From positions 122,344,899-122,408,898 of the forward strand of contig OZ038380.1 in assembly GCA_964036045.1 (NCBI GenBank): 64,000 nt of DNA. Direction: 5' to 3'. Both the position numbers and the translations under genes were made by a program. Below the pieces are notes generated by a model. It ran no database searches. It was not told the DNA's origin and was given only the letters and a program-made list of their open reading frames with translations. Positions 1 through 10,838 of this stretch are shown in pieces. The DNA comes from Eutreptiella sp. 'Long Island Sound 2002' (Eukaryota; Euglenozoa; Euglenophyceae; Eutreptiales; Eutreptiaceae). The number at the start of each line of letters is the position of its first letter. Within the stretch, counting starts at the first letter, position 1.

Positions 1-32
1 CCGTAACGCCGAAGCCTACCCACGCCGTCAAC

Positions 33-2255
33 ATGCCCCCAAATGAGTGGTCAAGACCCATGCGGGTACACCCAGGCGCCAGCCCGTGGTCAGCCATCGT
101 TATCACCTACCCCGCCCCCAGCGACCACACGCACACCCGGCAACACGGGTGGGCGGACATCCACGGAGACCTCCTCCAAGAACACTTAGTCCTCACGCGC
201 ACCTACCACACCCTCGACCCAATGAGAAGAATAGCCCAGGCGCCGCACAGCATACACTACCCGGGGTTATGGGCATACGCCACGCCCGAAAGCCCAGAAG
301 GCAGCGGAGAACATCAGGGCCAGCCTATCCATCCAGCAAACCCTGACCCGAACCCGACATCGCAACACCCAACGAGGCTACACCATTTGGTGGGCATACC
401 AAGACCACGACACTGTCACCTCCGAGCCAGGGACCCCCCCCCCTGGACCCCAACACCACCGACCTTCCAAGCCGCGACAGCGGCAGCCGCTCAGGTGGGC
501 GCCCCGGAGACCTCGGGCCCACAATACCTGGTCAAAATCAAATTGGCGCCGCACGCGAAAGCCCAAGAAAAAACCCGGCGCCAAAACTACTCCAACCCCC
601 ACTCAAACTGGACACGGCAGGGGAAACCGCCTGAGACGAGTGGGCAGCCCACTGCATCATCCTACAGACAACCGTCCGCAAGAACGACGCCGCCGAGATC
701 ACCGTCACCCATCACCTCCCCCACACCACGCAAATATACGAACTAACAGCCCCAACCGTCCTCATCAACCACCGCCAGCACGACGGGCGGTACACCATAC
801 AGGCAAAAGGGACCGCCGCGACCATTCTGTACACATGGGCAACACGGGGGTACCTCCTGCACCCCACCCTCCATCACGCCCCCTACTGGCCCACCCCCTT
901 CCACACAGCAGACCGCCCCAACAAGAAGCCCACCCATGCAGGCGTACACACCCCCGCCCAAGAAGCCCAACACCGGCAAGACGCAAGACGCAGGGCCGGC
1001 ACCTTCCACGATGACCACACCATCCCGCGCATAGGGCCGCCCCCCCCCACCAGGGTGTTGGATAGCACCCAGAACGGCACAATCACGGGCATCAGCAACG
1101 ACTGCCTCAGCCCGACGGCATCACGGGCAGACGCCGTGTCCATTAGCGACGGACGCTCCCATCCACGGGCGGTGGCGCGCCTCAACGGCATACAAGCCCA
1201 TAAATTACAGCGCGCCGTCTGACCCTTCGACGTCCCCATCACCCCATACACCATCGACCAGTTCTGTTGTGAGCACCAGGACCAGCCCTCGACAGCCCCG
1301 TGGAAAGCCCTCGACACGGCGCTGTACTGGGGCCAAGGTCCCTCAACGGTCCTGACACACCGGAACCCACCGAGGCCTGGGTCAAACAGGCAAAATCAAT
1401 GAGGAAATACCACCTACACCACCCCTTCAAGGACAGCCCAACCGGACTACCATGGCCCATGGACCCCCCAGAAACAGTACAGAAACTCCCCGACCTCACA
1501 CAAAAGGACGCGTGGTCGACCATGCAAACACCGCGGGGACCCCTGCTGCGGGACCCCGAGCAGCAGGCCACACACCCCTTCTTCCAAGCCAACGCCCTTC
1601 TGGTCCTCCCACCTCCAGTGCCGCCAAAGCAAGCACCGAGAAGAAGGGGCACATCCACCCCTACTCCCCAACAAGCCAGAGTAGACAGCAGGGCGACGAC
1701 CTCCGAGCCCGGGGCACCCGCCGCAGCCTGTCCTGCCGACCCGGCATCCGCCCGACCGGACCCCCGCGCCCACCCAGACCAGGCATCCTCGTCCCCGTCC
1801 CTCCTGCCACAGGCACCGCTTCAGCTGCAAGCATAGCCAGATTTCCAAAAGGGCACAGGAGTCCAACAACCCTTCCGCAACAGCCACAGTGGCGACTGGA
1901 TCTGGTGCGAGGGCACGATCCACTACCGCCTCCAGGGCAAGGGCCAAAACAGTTGGTTGTAAATTTGGGTGACCTGACACTGCCAAAGGGAGCTCGACCA
2001 AAGCAGCGCCCCAGACAAACCATAGGGCAACACCTTGGAGCTCCACAGCGCCCACCCCATCAAACACGTCACCCTCGAGAACAAGGCCCACGAGGGCACC
2101 ACGAACACCAGGGAAATCCCCCTGGAATGGAGCCTTGGCCTCCTCTCACCACGCCCACCCAAGCGCCCACCGCCCGGCAAGAAGTCCCCGAGCTCCAGTC
2201 CCCCCCCCTGACGGGGCAAGAGCCGGGGATGAAGGCCCCTAGACCCCCGGCCTGC
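33..2255 (+). other. Proline/histidine-rich, C-rich region upstream of LINE endonuclease (ORF1-like, decayed)
   Basis: The stretch is strongly C-rich on the plus strand and open in several overlapping frames. One frame is open from about 33 to 746. A second, without an ATG, runs from about 640 to a stop near 1,222 and has more ordinary composition (beta-strand-like stretches with scattered W, Y and I residues), so it is the better candidate for a real former protein. Further pieces around 1,860-2,150 also read like protein but contain stops. It sits directly 5' of an APE endonuclease, where LINEs carry ORF1, so I infer a decayed ORF1 or 5' part of the same element. No zinc knuckle or RRM was recognised. 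Function is unknown. Confidence 0.4.
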
Positions 2256-3358
2256 GGCCACTGAGGCCACCAGCAACCTCCTGAAACTCAACCACCAAGC
2301 CATCACACACTCCAAGGACGCCACCGCCGCCCTCCGAGAGATCCTGATAGCACAGGGGATGGACATCGTCCCCCACCTTCTCACATTCCAGGAGCAAGCC
2401 CTTCAACGTGACGGCCCTCCCGAACAAACCCCATATATACCTCGGACCAGAAAGCATACAAATGCTACTGGCATAAGGGCCCCCCCCTATATGCCCGGGC
2501 GTTCATCCACGTCCAGCTTGTCCACCACCTGAGCATCCCAGGGAGGTTGAGCATCCACGAAGTGGTTGGGGAGGGATGGCAGCTCAACGTCATCAACACC
2601 AACGTCGTCTTCGTCTACGCAACGGAACCCTTCCTCCAAGCCCTGGCCGAGACATACCGCCAGATGGCCATGCTCACCCGCACCATCATCATCAGCGACA
2701 TGACATCGCCCCCAGCCCGGCGGACCGAGGAGGACAGGCCACACCCAAAGACCATTGCAGTCACCAACACCATCAACATGCTGGGGCTCATGGACCTGAC
2801 GGCTGGCCTGGAAGGCCAACCGTCCCACTTCTCCCACCAAACCTGCCCCCTCCCGCATCGACGTGTGCTACTGCGACCCCACCACCATCATCCGGACAGA
2901 GGCCCCGTACGGCCCCCTCCTGCTGGGAACCAGAGGCCATAGGCCCCTACACCTCCGCCTCACCTTCCCCAACCTTCCGTCCAAGTCTCTCAGAGGATGC
3001 GGACCAAAGCTTTCCGCCCCCCCTGAGAATGCCCCCACTGCACTCCAAGCAACCCTCGTTCCAGTACCACAGGGCCATAGACCGCGCTCGGCGCAACCAA
3101 CATGACCTCACCGACCTACTCACAGCCATGCGCACAGCCGCTGTGGCCTGCGGCTTTCAGCAGCAACTGCAGGCCGAGGAAGACCAAACACCCACAGCCC
3201 TGGCAGATATGCTCCATGCCCTCTGGCATGCGAAGCAACCATTGGCTACCCTCCTCAACACCGATACTCCTCAAACTCGCCATGACGTACACGACTGCAG
3301 AAGGCAGATAGCCCACATCAGGGAGAATCTGCAGCAGTGGCACGTCCACAGACAATAG
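2256..3358 (+). pseudogene. APE-type endonuclease domain of a non-LTR retrotransposon plus linker, decayed
   Basis: Spliced across frames, the region reads as an exonuclease-endonuclease-phosphatase domain. The start near 2,290 has an LNHQ segment and LREILIAQGMDIV. Then comes ATEPFLQALAETYRQMAML and the catalytic core as IISDMTSPP, where families have GD[FM]N, so the Asn is lost. RIDVCYCDP follows near 2,855, and GHRPLHLRL near 2,935 stands for the SDHRP motif. In LINEs this enzyme nicks the target for target-primed reverse transcription. After about 2,990 one frame continues as a linker (HRAIDRARRNQ, LTAMRTAAVACGFQQQ) typical of the endonuclease-RT spacer. Frame changes near 2,850 and substituted catalytic residues show it is dead. 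Domain identity is fairly secure; the exact clade is not. Confidence 0.72.
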
Positions 3359-3360
3359 CA

Positions 3361-4272
3361 CATCGACTGCGGAGGCGTACTATCACGTCCCCGCCAACCT
3401 CCTCCGCATCCTTGCCCAGCAGCTGTGGGACATGTTCACGGGACACACCCCCCGCCAGCCGACTGGGCCAACTTGGTGCGCCTCCTCTACAAAAAGGGGG
3501 ACTGGGCCAACCCGGACAAGTGGCGCCCCATAGTGTGTTTGCAGTCACAGAGGTCAAGATGGTCTGGACCATCCTCCTGCGCCGCATCCGCCCCGATCAG
3601 GACCCCCACATACCCGCCAGCCTCTGGGGAGCTCTCCCGGGCACGTCCCCACATGAGGCCATCTTTCTCAAGGACACTGTCCCCAACATGGACGCGGTGG
3701 GGCTGATCATCACCTCCCTCGACGTCAAGGGATCCTTCCTGAACACCCCTGGGCTCCTCTGAAAAGCAGTCTGGAAACCCCTGGGTCTCCCTTTCTACAA
3801 CTTCACCTCCAGGTAAATCCGCACCTGCAAGCAGTTTTTCAAGCACACAGTCCGCGCCGGGGCGGGCCTCAGCCCCTTCCTAGAGCCAGGCACGGGGTCT
3901 CCAGGGACGAGCAGAAGGGCCCTTCCTGTACCTCCTTGTCGCACAGCCCCTGGCCCTCACCATCGAACAGGACTACCCGGCCTACACGCCCTACCCCCTT
4001 CTCCCCACCCTGGTGGGTTTTGCGGATCATACCAACCTCACAGTCGCACACACCCCACACAAACCCCACACGCCAGACAACGGACCCACGGCAACCCAGC
4101 AGGCCAACGACTTACTGGACGTGACCATCTCGTACCTCTCTCAAAATAACCTCATCAGCCACCCTACCAAATCGGCAGCCATGATCGACGGATCGGCCAC
4201 GGCCTCCAACCTTGGGCCACAAGGGCCCCCCATGACCATTGTGGAAGCCGCCAACCAATTGGGAGTGATCTA
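3361..4272 (+). pseudogene. Non-LTR reverse transcriptase domain, decayed
   Basis: Three frames together give the RT fingers and palm. The first part reads LLRILAQQLWDMF, then NLVRLLYKKGDWANPDKWRPIVC near 3,470-3,540, the classic LINE 'lLyKKGd..dp.nwRPI' block. IITSLDVKGSFLNTP near 3,705-3,755 is motif A, with the catalytic Asp. The YADD position near 4,015 reads GFADHTNL, so the second Asp is changed to His. The frame that follows (4,013-4,273, with SYLSQNNLISHPTKSAAM) matches the thumb-side 'gLkLNp.KS' block. Frame breaks near 3,540 and 3,760 and the altered active site make it non-functional. It continues the endonuclease upstream in the same orientation. Confidence 0.75.
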
Positions 4273-4289
4273 GACCGCCGACCTCGATG

Positions 4290-5478
4290 ATACCACCCAT
4301 CCCCTCAAATTGCAGTCACATCTGGCCCATCTCCTACGATGTGCGTCCCCAGCCATCAAAGCCCTCTCCCTATCACACCAAAGCTTGTCGTAGTACCTCA
4401 CAGGAGTCTTTAACGCCGCCATAGGCTTCCAAGCACTCCACCTAACATACCCCACCACCGCCCTCGAACCGGCCACACGGGCGGTCACCAAGGCAGGGGC
4501 GGCACACGGGGGATGGCCGCCCTCCATTCCCACCCGAGCCATCCCTGCGGCATGGCCCAATTATGGTGACGCCGTAGAGGAAGAGGTGAGGGCAGCCTAC
4601 ACCAGACACACCCCGCTCCTCCTCCACTGCATGACCCACAACCACTCCCGGGAGGTCCACGAAGTCGCCAAGATCAGACTCCAGGCCGAGTACTGAGCCC
4701 GCAACACGTGCTCACGCTGGATACTGCACCAGACAGGCATACCCATCAGCACCAAGAACCGCATCCCGAACCACCTGCAGCGTTTACTCCCTTCTCCACA
4801 CCAAGCCATCCTCACCAACACACCTGCCAGGAGGAACGACCCCTGGCAGTCCTCTGCGGAGACCTCCACCACCATCCCAAAGGCACCATCGACACCATCG
4901 ACCTGGTCGGCGCCTCAATCACAGTGGTGTACGTCAATGTCTCCCAAATGAGGGTCCTCTACCACAGCGGGGTACAGTACACCCCTTTCCTACAGCTCCC
5001 CACATGGCCTCAATATCTGCTCTTCTACCAGTACCTCACACAGACGGCACGGGCCACGGGGAACCGTCTACCGGACGACAAAGACATGAAGAAGGGTTAC
5101 CAAGACTTCAGAGCGCAACACCTGTGTCCCGTCCCGGCGACGGCGCCCTACATACCTGTTGGCTCAAAGCAAGGACCTGTCCCCCCGGTAACAGGCAAGA
5201 TCCCGCCGCTAACCCTACCATTGGCCCCAAACGAGGCCAACCCCACGCAGACCACCGTCATCCGCCACGGGGCAACGTGGCGCACACCAAAACACAACAT
5301 GACACCCCAAGACCTACTGGCGGTCTCCCACCACTCCAAACAGATGCCTCGCACGTCCTGGGCCTATGACCTCAACACACCCACCACACCGTGGCCCGCA
5401 TTGCACACCATGGCACGCCACGACACCAGCCCCACAACCCACCTGCCACAGCAGGCCTACGCGTTGGTAGCCCGTTGA
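4290..5478 (+). pseudogene. 3' region of the LINE, post-RT open frames of unknown function
   Basis: After the RT the coding character continues in several frames (about 4,330-4,700, then an open frame 4,708-5,478). The last frame contains a globular-looking segment near 4,880-5,060 (TIDTIDLVGASITVVYVNVS and YLLFYQYLTQTARATG) followed by a Pro/Thr-rich tail. No CCHC knuckle or RNase H motif was recognised, although some LINE clades carry an RNase H here. It ends within about 15 bp of the first Helitron-like sequence, so the LINE 3' end or the Helitron boundary lies near 5,480-5,490. No poly(A) or microsatellite tail is visible there. Confidence 0.4.
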
Positions 5479-5491
5479 TCCCACCACTGCA

Positions 5492-6383
5492 ATGAGCAGC
5501 GAGCTTGAAAAAGCAGACCTGTTCATTACTTGGACAATGTATGACAATTGGACTGATTTCCAAGTCACCGTGCAAAAGGGATGTCGCGCAGGTGCGGTGT
5601 GGCCTGGACAATATCCAAGGCACAGGGCCGAGCAAGCCTATTCAAGACGGGTACGATATGGAGTCCTGTGTTACATTTTGCAGGCGGGTCGAGATCTTCA
5701 AGCGTGAGTTCTTGGACATTGGCAAGAGAGGTCCATTTGGAACTGTTTGCGGTGATTGGTTCCGCTTTGGATACCAAGAGCGCGGCCGAGTGCACTTCCA
5801 TGGTGTTGTTAGGTGCGAACCCGATTCAATCCCGGATGATGTCATCTGCGCTACAATGCGCCACGAAAGTGATGGCTATGATCCGAAATACCTCATACCA
5901 CATACCTCATACCTACGGGGTTTGTACAAGGAGTGCAATATGGTGCACCAATGTTACCCTGACAACTGTTTCAACATTGGCCATGGGCACATATGTACCA
6001 AGTGCACGTCCTGGTATCCGTTTACGGTTCCCCGACATTAGGAGGAGTTGGACTGTACCGGTGTCCACCTATTGTACCGCCGACAGGAGCAAGAAGATGC
6101 TTGTGTGGTGCCTCACAATTGTTGTCTTATGGTACATTTACAATGCCATGACAATATGCAACGGATCACATTTTGTTTTTGCACTGTGCATCCCGCGTTA
6201 CCCCTGGGGTGCTAGGGTGCTTGGATCACATCTTTGGGGTGGGAGTTGTACCTTGCAAAATATCTCACCAAAGCTGCAAAATCATTGACCGTTCCAATGA
6301 CCCTTTCATCAAATGCCACTGACGTTGATCACTTGCTGAAGATACGTTCTTTGGGACGCATGGAGAATGGAGTGACATATATC
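5492..6383 (+). pseudogene. Helitron Rep (HUH endonuclease) domain, frameshifted
   Basis: The first frame (ATG at 5,492) begins with KADLFITWTMYDNWTDF, the Helitron 'pDLFiTmTcNp.W' block. From about 5,640 a second frame reads FKREFLDIG, then ERGRVHFHGVV near 5,785-5,815. HFH is the metal-binding HUH-type motif. A Cys-rich block follows (MVHQCYPDNCF, then HICTKCTSWYPF) where Helitrons have their 'C..C..K.fP' finger. After about 6,045 other frames give CVVPHN and, near 6,247, YLAKYLTKA, corresponding to the tyrosine motif. Rep nicks and joins single strands during rolling-circle transposition. At least two frameshifts are present, and the frame is then broken at 6,384 by a TIR insertion. The 5' end of the element was not found. 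Confidence 0.82.
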
Positions 6384-6411
6384 GCACGAAGTCGCCCCCC
6401 CTACCTTGGAG

Positions 6412-6500
6412 GTAGGGGGGGGGTAGGGGGGGGGGTTGGGGGGGGTAGGGGGGGGAGGTAGGGGGGGGGGTAGGGGGGGGAGGTAGGGGGGGGGTCGACA
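6412..6500. repeat. G-rich (GGTAGGGGGGG)n array, left copy
   Basis: Degenerate units of GGTA or GGTT followed by 7-9 G. G-quadruplex-prone. It lies just inside the left terminal inverted repeat. Confidence 0.85.
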
Positions 6501-6519
6501 AGGTAGGGCGGGGTATGTG

Positions 6520-7000
6520 GGGGAAGGTGGTGCACACAGAAGGCGGAACACACAAAAGGCGGCCTGTAGCCACCGCAGGAGTTTTGTTATTTAAGGGGCC
6601 ACAGGCAAGGCGGTGCACACAGAAGGCGGTGCACACACAAGCCGGAACACACAAAAGGCAGTCTGCGTCCACCGCAGGATTCTTGTTATTTCAGGGGCCA
6701 CAGGCAAGGCGGTACACACAGAAGGCGGTGCACACACAAGGCGGAACACACAAAAGGCGGAACACACAAAAGGCGGTCTGTAGCCACCGCAGGAGTCTTG
6801 TTATTTAAGGGGCCACAGGCAAGGCGGTGCACACAGAAGGCGGTGCACCCACAAGGCGGAACACACAAAAGGCGGCCTGTGGCCACCGCAGGAGTCTTGT
6901 TATTCAAGGGGCCACAGGCAAGGCGGTACACACCAAAGGCGGTGCACACACAAGGCGGTCTGTGGCCACCGCAGGAGTCATGTTATTTAAGGGGGGTGCG
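6520..7000. repeat. Nested VNTR of ~85-113-bp units
   Basis: Five units are marked by TTGTTATTTAAGGGGCCACA at about 6,582, 6,686, 6,799, 6,897 and 6,982 (the last diverges). Between the marks lie variable numbers of a short ACACACAAGGCGG(AAC) sub-repeat, which explains the changing unit length. The ORFs across it are by-products. Confidence 0.85.
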
Positions 7001-7055
7001 GGGGCTGGCCCCCGCGTTGAGCGAAGCGAGCCGTCTGTCGAGCGAAGCAAGCCGA

Positions 7056-7220
7056 AGGTAGGGGGGGGAGGTAGGGGGGGGGAGGTAGGGGGGGGAGGTA
7101 GGGGGGCACGGTAGGGGGGGGGTATGGGGGGGGTAGGGGGGGGCTGGGGGGGTAGGGGGGGGTAGGGGGGGGTTGCGGGGGGTAGGGGGGGGTAGGTGGG
7201 GGGGGGGGTAGGGGGGGGCG
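7056..7220. repeat. G-rich (GGTAGGGGGGG)n array, right copy
   Basis: Same unit and same strand as the left array. It merges with the right terminal inverted repeat at 7,207. Confidence 0.85.
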
Positions 7221-7229
7221 ACTTCGTGC

Positions 7230-7489
7230 ATACTATCGGAGTGATGCTGCTCGGCATTCATCAATGTAGGGGTAGTAGTGAGGTAGTATGGATTCCAACA
7301 GATCCATGGTCAAGGTTGGGGCGCTTGAGACGCCGCAAACACCTACCGGATGATGACACATCCACAGATGTTTGACACCTAGATAGGTACAATTTGTATT
7401 TGGAGCTTCCGGACGGATTGCAACTGAAGTACCTTGACCTCTACTGTTCTTAACATCGTACACAGCGTAGTCCCTCAGAGGCCAGCGCC
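7230..7489 (+). pseudogene. Helitron Rep-helicase linker, decayed
   Basis: Right of the TIR insertion the plus strand resumes Helitron-like coding. Blocks include SDAARHSS in one frame, VVWIPTDPW, and HLDRYNLYLELP...LKYLDLYC near 7,380-7,450. This resembles the region after the Rep tyrosines where Helitrons read 'yl..p..l..ltyl.fy..y'. Several stops are present. It joins the open helicase frame that begins about 7,490. Confidence 0.5.
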
Positions 7490-9165
7490 TTGGCAAGCAA
7501 TCCGGCAGAGGACATGGCCAATGAATCTCCGTCTAGTGATGCTGACGACGCAGTAGACGGTGATCGTCATAAAGCCGATCCTCCTGAAAATGGCATGGAG
7601 CGCCCATTCTGCTGGCCATCCCCTCCAGAGCGCATGGAGCGGGTAAATAGAGACAACATGGGCAATAAGTGGAGATCACGCCGGCACACTGCCATTCCAA
7701 GGTGGAATTGCTACCTTCCCTATAGTGAGGACGCCAAAAAGAACTTCTTACAAAAGATTTGCCTCTCCGGGCAATTCACGAAGGAGGACGATGAACAACA
7801 TTTCTTTTCGAAGGACAACGTGTTGAAGACCTACATGGAGGATTGTATCCTTCGTGGGCTATTCCGAGGATATGAGGAACAATCACGAGGAGGACTGAAC
7901 AACGCCCAGGCTCGAGGTTACTCAGTTGAGCGGTTGCGTTTTCTTGCAGAAGTCCTTCGGACTGAGGACATAATCGATGAAACTTTCTTCAACAATTATA
8001 CGTCCAACTTGGATGAGCCTGACAAGCATTGGACCTGTGACGATGAACCAATGGTTGCTGACAAGGCGGAAATGGATCCCAAATTTGCTGAGGATTTGAA
8101 GGCGTTTATGAATGCCGATGACCCAGGAGCTGCTGAAACCTTGGTCCATGCTCCAAATCATTGGCAACACATGGTTTTTGAAATCTTTGTGGCACACTTT
8201 CAACAACAACAACCGAAAGATGTGCCAGTTATATCGACCCATTGTCGGGCTAGCATTGCTGGTAGCCGACCTCATTTTTCTGCCATTCTCACAGGAGTTG
8301 GAGCAACCAGGAAGTCGCATGTTGTACGTTCTTTGATTGTCAAGCTACACGCATGTGGAGTTTTGAATTCTCGTGTGCGGGGCTAGTGGCGTTGCAGCGC
8401 TCAACGTTGGGGTCCCAACCATCCGCATCTTGTTTTCTTTGTCCTTGTACCTTGATTGGCAAATCAAAGAGGGAACAATACTTTGGTGGATGATTTGTAA
8501 TGCTGACATGATTATTGTCAATGAGTTCTCACTTTTGTCAAACAAGCTCCTCCACACGTTGAATATTATACAACACAATGTGCGCATGGAGAGGCCCAAT
8601 CCTCTTCAAGGAATTACAATGGTTCTTGTTTGCGACCCACTGCAGCTTCCTACTGTTGATCTCCACATTATCGATAGTGCCCTGTTCAACAAACATTTTG
8701 AGCCGTTTGTGGTGAGGTACGTCATGCGCCAAGACGATTGACAATTCATTGAGTTGCTCAATCGTGTGCGCATTGGGGAGGAAACAGATGATGATCATCC
8801 CACTCTACAACAACGCATCGCTCCAAACAATGATGTTTCGCTTCAAGACCTCGAAGATGCCCCCATGCTACTGCGACGCAGGAATGCTATGCATCAGTGG
8901 AACCAACAGTTCATGGCACACTTCAGATTTTATATTGTGAACTTCAACACCACCTATGTGGACAGGGGTGGTGCTCCCGCAAATCCAGCTACGTGAGACT
9001 ACATTAATTCCGGCAATCGCCGCGTGCTCGCACAACAGATTTTTGTGGCCGCCGGTATGTGAGCCCAGCTAATTCGCAACGATATTATTCAGAATCGTCT
9101 GGTGAACTTGACAATGGTTGCTATTAAGCGATAGTCCAATGATGTTATCATTGTGTGCCGGATTT
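7490..9165 (+). pseudogene. Helitron Pif1-like helicase domain, frameshifted
   Basis: An open frame runs 7,490-8,386 (no ATG at its edge; first internal ATG 7,514). It includes NNAQARGYSVERLRFLAEVL and a degenerate Walker A, LTGVGATRKSHVVRSL, near 8,290-8,335, where active enzymes have GxGKS. A frame change near 8,375 leads to CGASGVAALNVG (motif Ia), IIVNEFSLLSNKLL (Walker B with DE changed to NE) and VLVCDPLQLPTV (motif III) up to a stop at 8,741. The frame continues through LNRVRIGEE to 9,000, and FVAAGM.AQLIRNDI...RLVNLTMVAIK near 9,045-9,130 matches the C-terminal Pif1 block. Helicases of this kind unwind the strand during Helitron transposition. Altered Walker motifs and stops make it inactive. 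Confidence 0.85.
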
Positions 9166-9235
9166 TTCGCACTAGCAGACCAGTGCACTGCCGCACATTG
9201 CGACAAGGCGCGCAGGTGCAAGAATATAGATTACA

Positions 9236-9979
9236 ATGCTTTTGTTGATCGAGTTTGTAATGTTTTATACATTTATGAATTTAGGCACCAAATGTCCTGA
9301 TTGCGAAATCAGAAATGCAGATTTCGCCGAGATTGACCTGATTGGGATTACAGTACATTTACGCCTTTCCGTGCCTGTGGAGTTGCCCGAGGGCATTGAG
9401 GTGTTACAATTTTGCAATCTGAGTGATCTGTCCAATCCCAGACCAATAAATTTTGCCAACACAAGAGTTTTTAGGATGACGTGTCAGGCGAGTTTGGCGG
9501 CGAGTTTGAAGTTTTGGACGGCGGATCTGTGGCTGCATTTAGGCACAGGAGTTCCCCATTTGGTGTCCGTTTTCGCATGGGAAAAAACGAAAGCTCGCCG
9601 TAACGCTGAGGGTCTGAATGACGACGGGGACGATATTTCTAGGGCGTGGGACGATCTAGAGCAGCTTCGTTTGGTCGTGATCAAATGGGAGCAGGCGAGC
9701 CATAAGTTGACTGCCCAATTACATCAGGCCACGTTGGAGTTAAAAGACGTGCCAGCTGGGTGCGACGGTTTGCAGGCCGACATTCAAAGGCTCAGGGAGT
9801 CAAACCAAGTGTGTTCGTGTCGCCGGCAACGCCCTGTGGTTCACGAGCCCACATGCAGGCCTAGGCGCCCAACGCATTGTGGCAAACGGGGCGGCCCCAA
9901 GCATGATTCGTTCACAACTGCGAGGCCGGCGTCCAGCACAAGATCGCCGAGTTCTTCAAGTTCCAGCAGTCCAAACTAA
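9236..9979 (+). CDS. Unknown 247-residue ORF downstream of the Helitron helicase
   Basis: ATG at 9,236 and stop at 9,979, uninterrupted. No family is recognised. The N-terminal half is hydrophobic/acidic with CPDCEIRNAD, a possible lone CxxC. Residues about 130-195 (ISRAWDDLEQL through LQADIQRLRES) are charged and heptad-like, suggesting a coiled coil. The C-terminus is basic, Cys/Arg-rich (about 195-225) and then Ser-rich. Its codon use is more balanced than in the C-rich repeats. It overlaps the tail of the decayed helicase in another frame, so it could be a captured host exon in the Helitron, or chance. Expression is not shown by sequence alone. Confidence 0.4.
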   Translation: MLLLIEFVMFYTFMNLGTKCPDCEIRNADFAEIDLIGITVHLRLSVPVELPEGIEVLQFCNLSDLSNPRPINFANTRVFRMTCQASLAASLKFWTADLWLHLGTGVPHLVSVFAWEKTKARRNAEGLNDDGDDISRAWDDLEQLRLVVIKWEQASHKLTAQLHQATLELKDVPAGCDGLQADIQRLRESNQVCSCRRQRPVVHEPTCRPRRPTHCGKRGGPKHDSFTTARPASSTRSPSSSSSSSPN

Positions 9980-10826
9980 ATAACAGGCATTTTTCCTTCC
10001 TCTCTCTGTCTGCATGTGTATCGGAGGTTGTACCAGTACATAGCGCTACGTGGCTCCATGCAGCTAGCTCATTGGGCGCTCGCAGCCAAGGGTGCAAAGC
10101 AGCCATGAGCGCGCTGCAGCAGTTGCACTGCACAGGCTCGGTGGGGTTTCACTGCACGCCGGTGGCAAAATTTTGCGCAGTGCAGCCATGTGTGGGCGTT
10201 GGCGCAAATCTGAAGCCTGCTTCGTCTTTTGCTATTACCTCCGTGGCAGGAGCAGACCGGAGGGCTTGAAAAGCCTTCAGAGGTTGGCGTCTTACTTCGT
10301 TGAGTGAAGATATCCCTCGTTGTTCACGCATGCATGTATGCGTTGCATTTGGATTGAAATGCGTAGATGCAAAATTCGAGTTTGGGCCTGAGGTCCCAAA
10401 GGGACACTTCAAAGTGCCCAATGGCCTCTAAATTTGTCGATCTCCTCAATTGCAGGAATAGGAGCGGTCTCGAATGGGGATCGGGATGACACCACTGGAG
10501 CTAAGGCTGCCGCCAGGGTGTCCTTGCCTTCAAGGCGTTTGAGGTTTGCCTGCGTTAGCCCAGGGACCTCGGCACCTGGGCGGGCTCCTTCTATGTTGTT
10601 TTCCTCCGCCCCTCTTGCTGTGTGCTCTCCATGGGGGTCAGGTGCTCGAGGGATACCTTCTCTTGTACTTAGCCCACTAAGCCAAGTCAGGGCTAGTGCC
10701 ATTGAGGGCCCTGCCACAGGTTCTACTGTTGGTTGGGACTTGATTGGCACGATTCTTGCACCCAGTGCGACAGACCTTGAGAAGTTGGTGTTCGAAATGA
10801 CTCTCTTTAGCTCTGCTTGTGGGATT
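9980..10826. other. Region with no recognised gene
   Basis: Open frames of about 60-200 codons occur on both strands, but none has family motifs. The longer ones (10,409-11,035 minus; 10,434-11,015 plus) overlap each other and run through a retroelement primer site, so I do not call them genes. Confidence 0.5.
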
Positions 10827-10838
10827 GCCTCTGCTACC
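10827..10838 (-). other. Primer-binding site complementary to initiator tRNA-Met (second LTR relic)
   Basis: On the minus strand it reads GGTAGCAGAGGC, matching the 3' end of eukaryotic initiator tRNA-Met and identical to the site of the complete element at 23,371-23,382. The sequence right of it (10,839) begins AGAAA, like the LTR edge of that element. Confidence 0.65.

Larger units (their letters stand above)
6384..7229. mobile_element. Foldback/MITE-like insertion with ~22-bp terminal inverted repeats
   Basis: The left end (6,384-6,405) starts GCACGAAGTCGCC, runs into a C tract and ends CTACC. The right end (7,207-7,229) is its reverse complement, differing only by one extra G in the homopolymer. 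The interior is a G-rich array, a VNTR, a short unique stretch (7,000-7,055) and a second G-rich array; there is no transposase. It splits the Helitron Rep from its helicase: coding similarity resumes just right of it. No clear target-site duplication is seen; the outermost bases of the repeats (GCAC/GTGC) may belong to the target. Confidence 0.65.

Noticed and set aside
6412-7220. Interstitial telomere repeat
   Set aside because: GGTA followed by 7-9 G is not a known telomere unit (for example TTTAGGG), and it is enclosed by transposon-like inverted ends.
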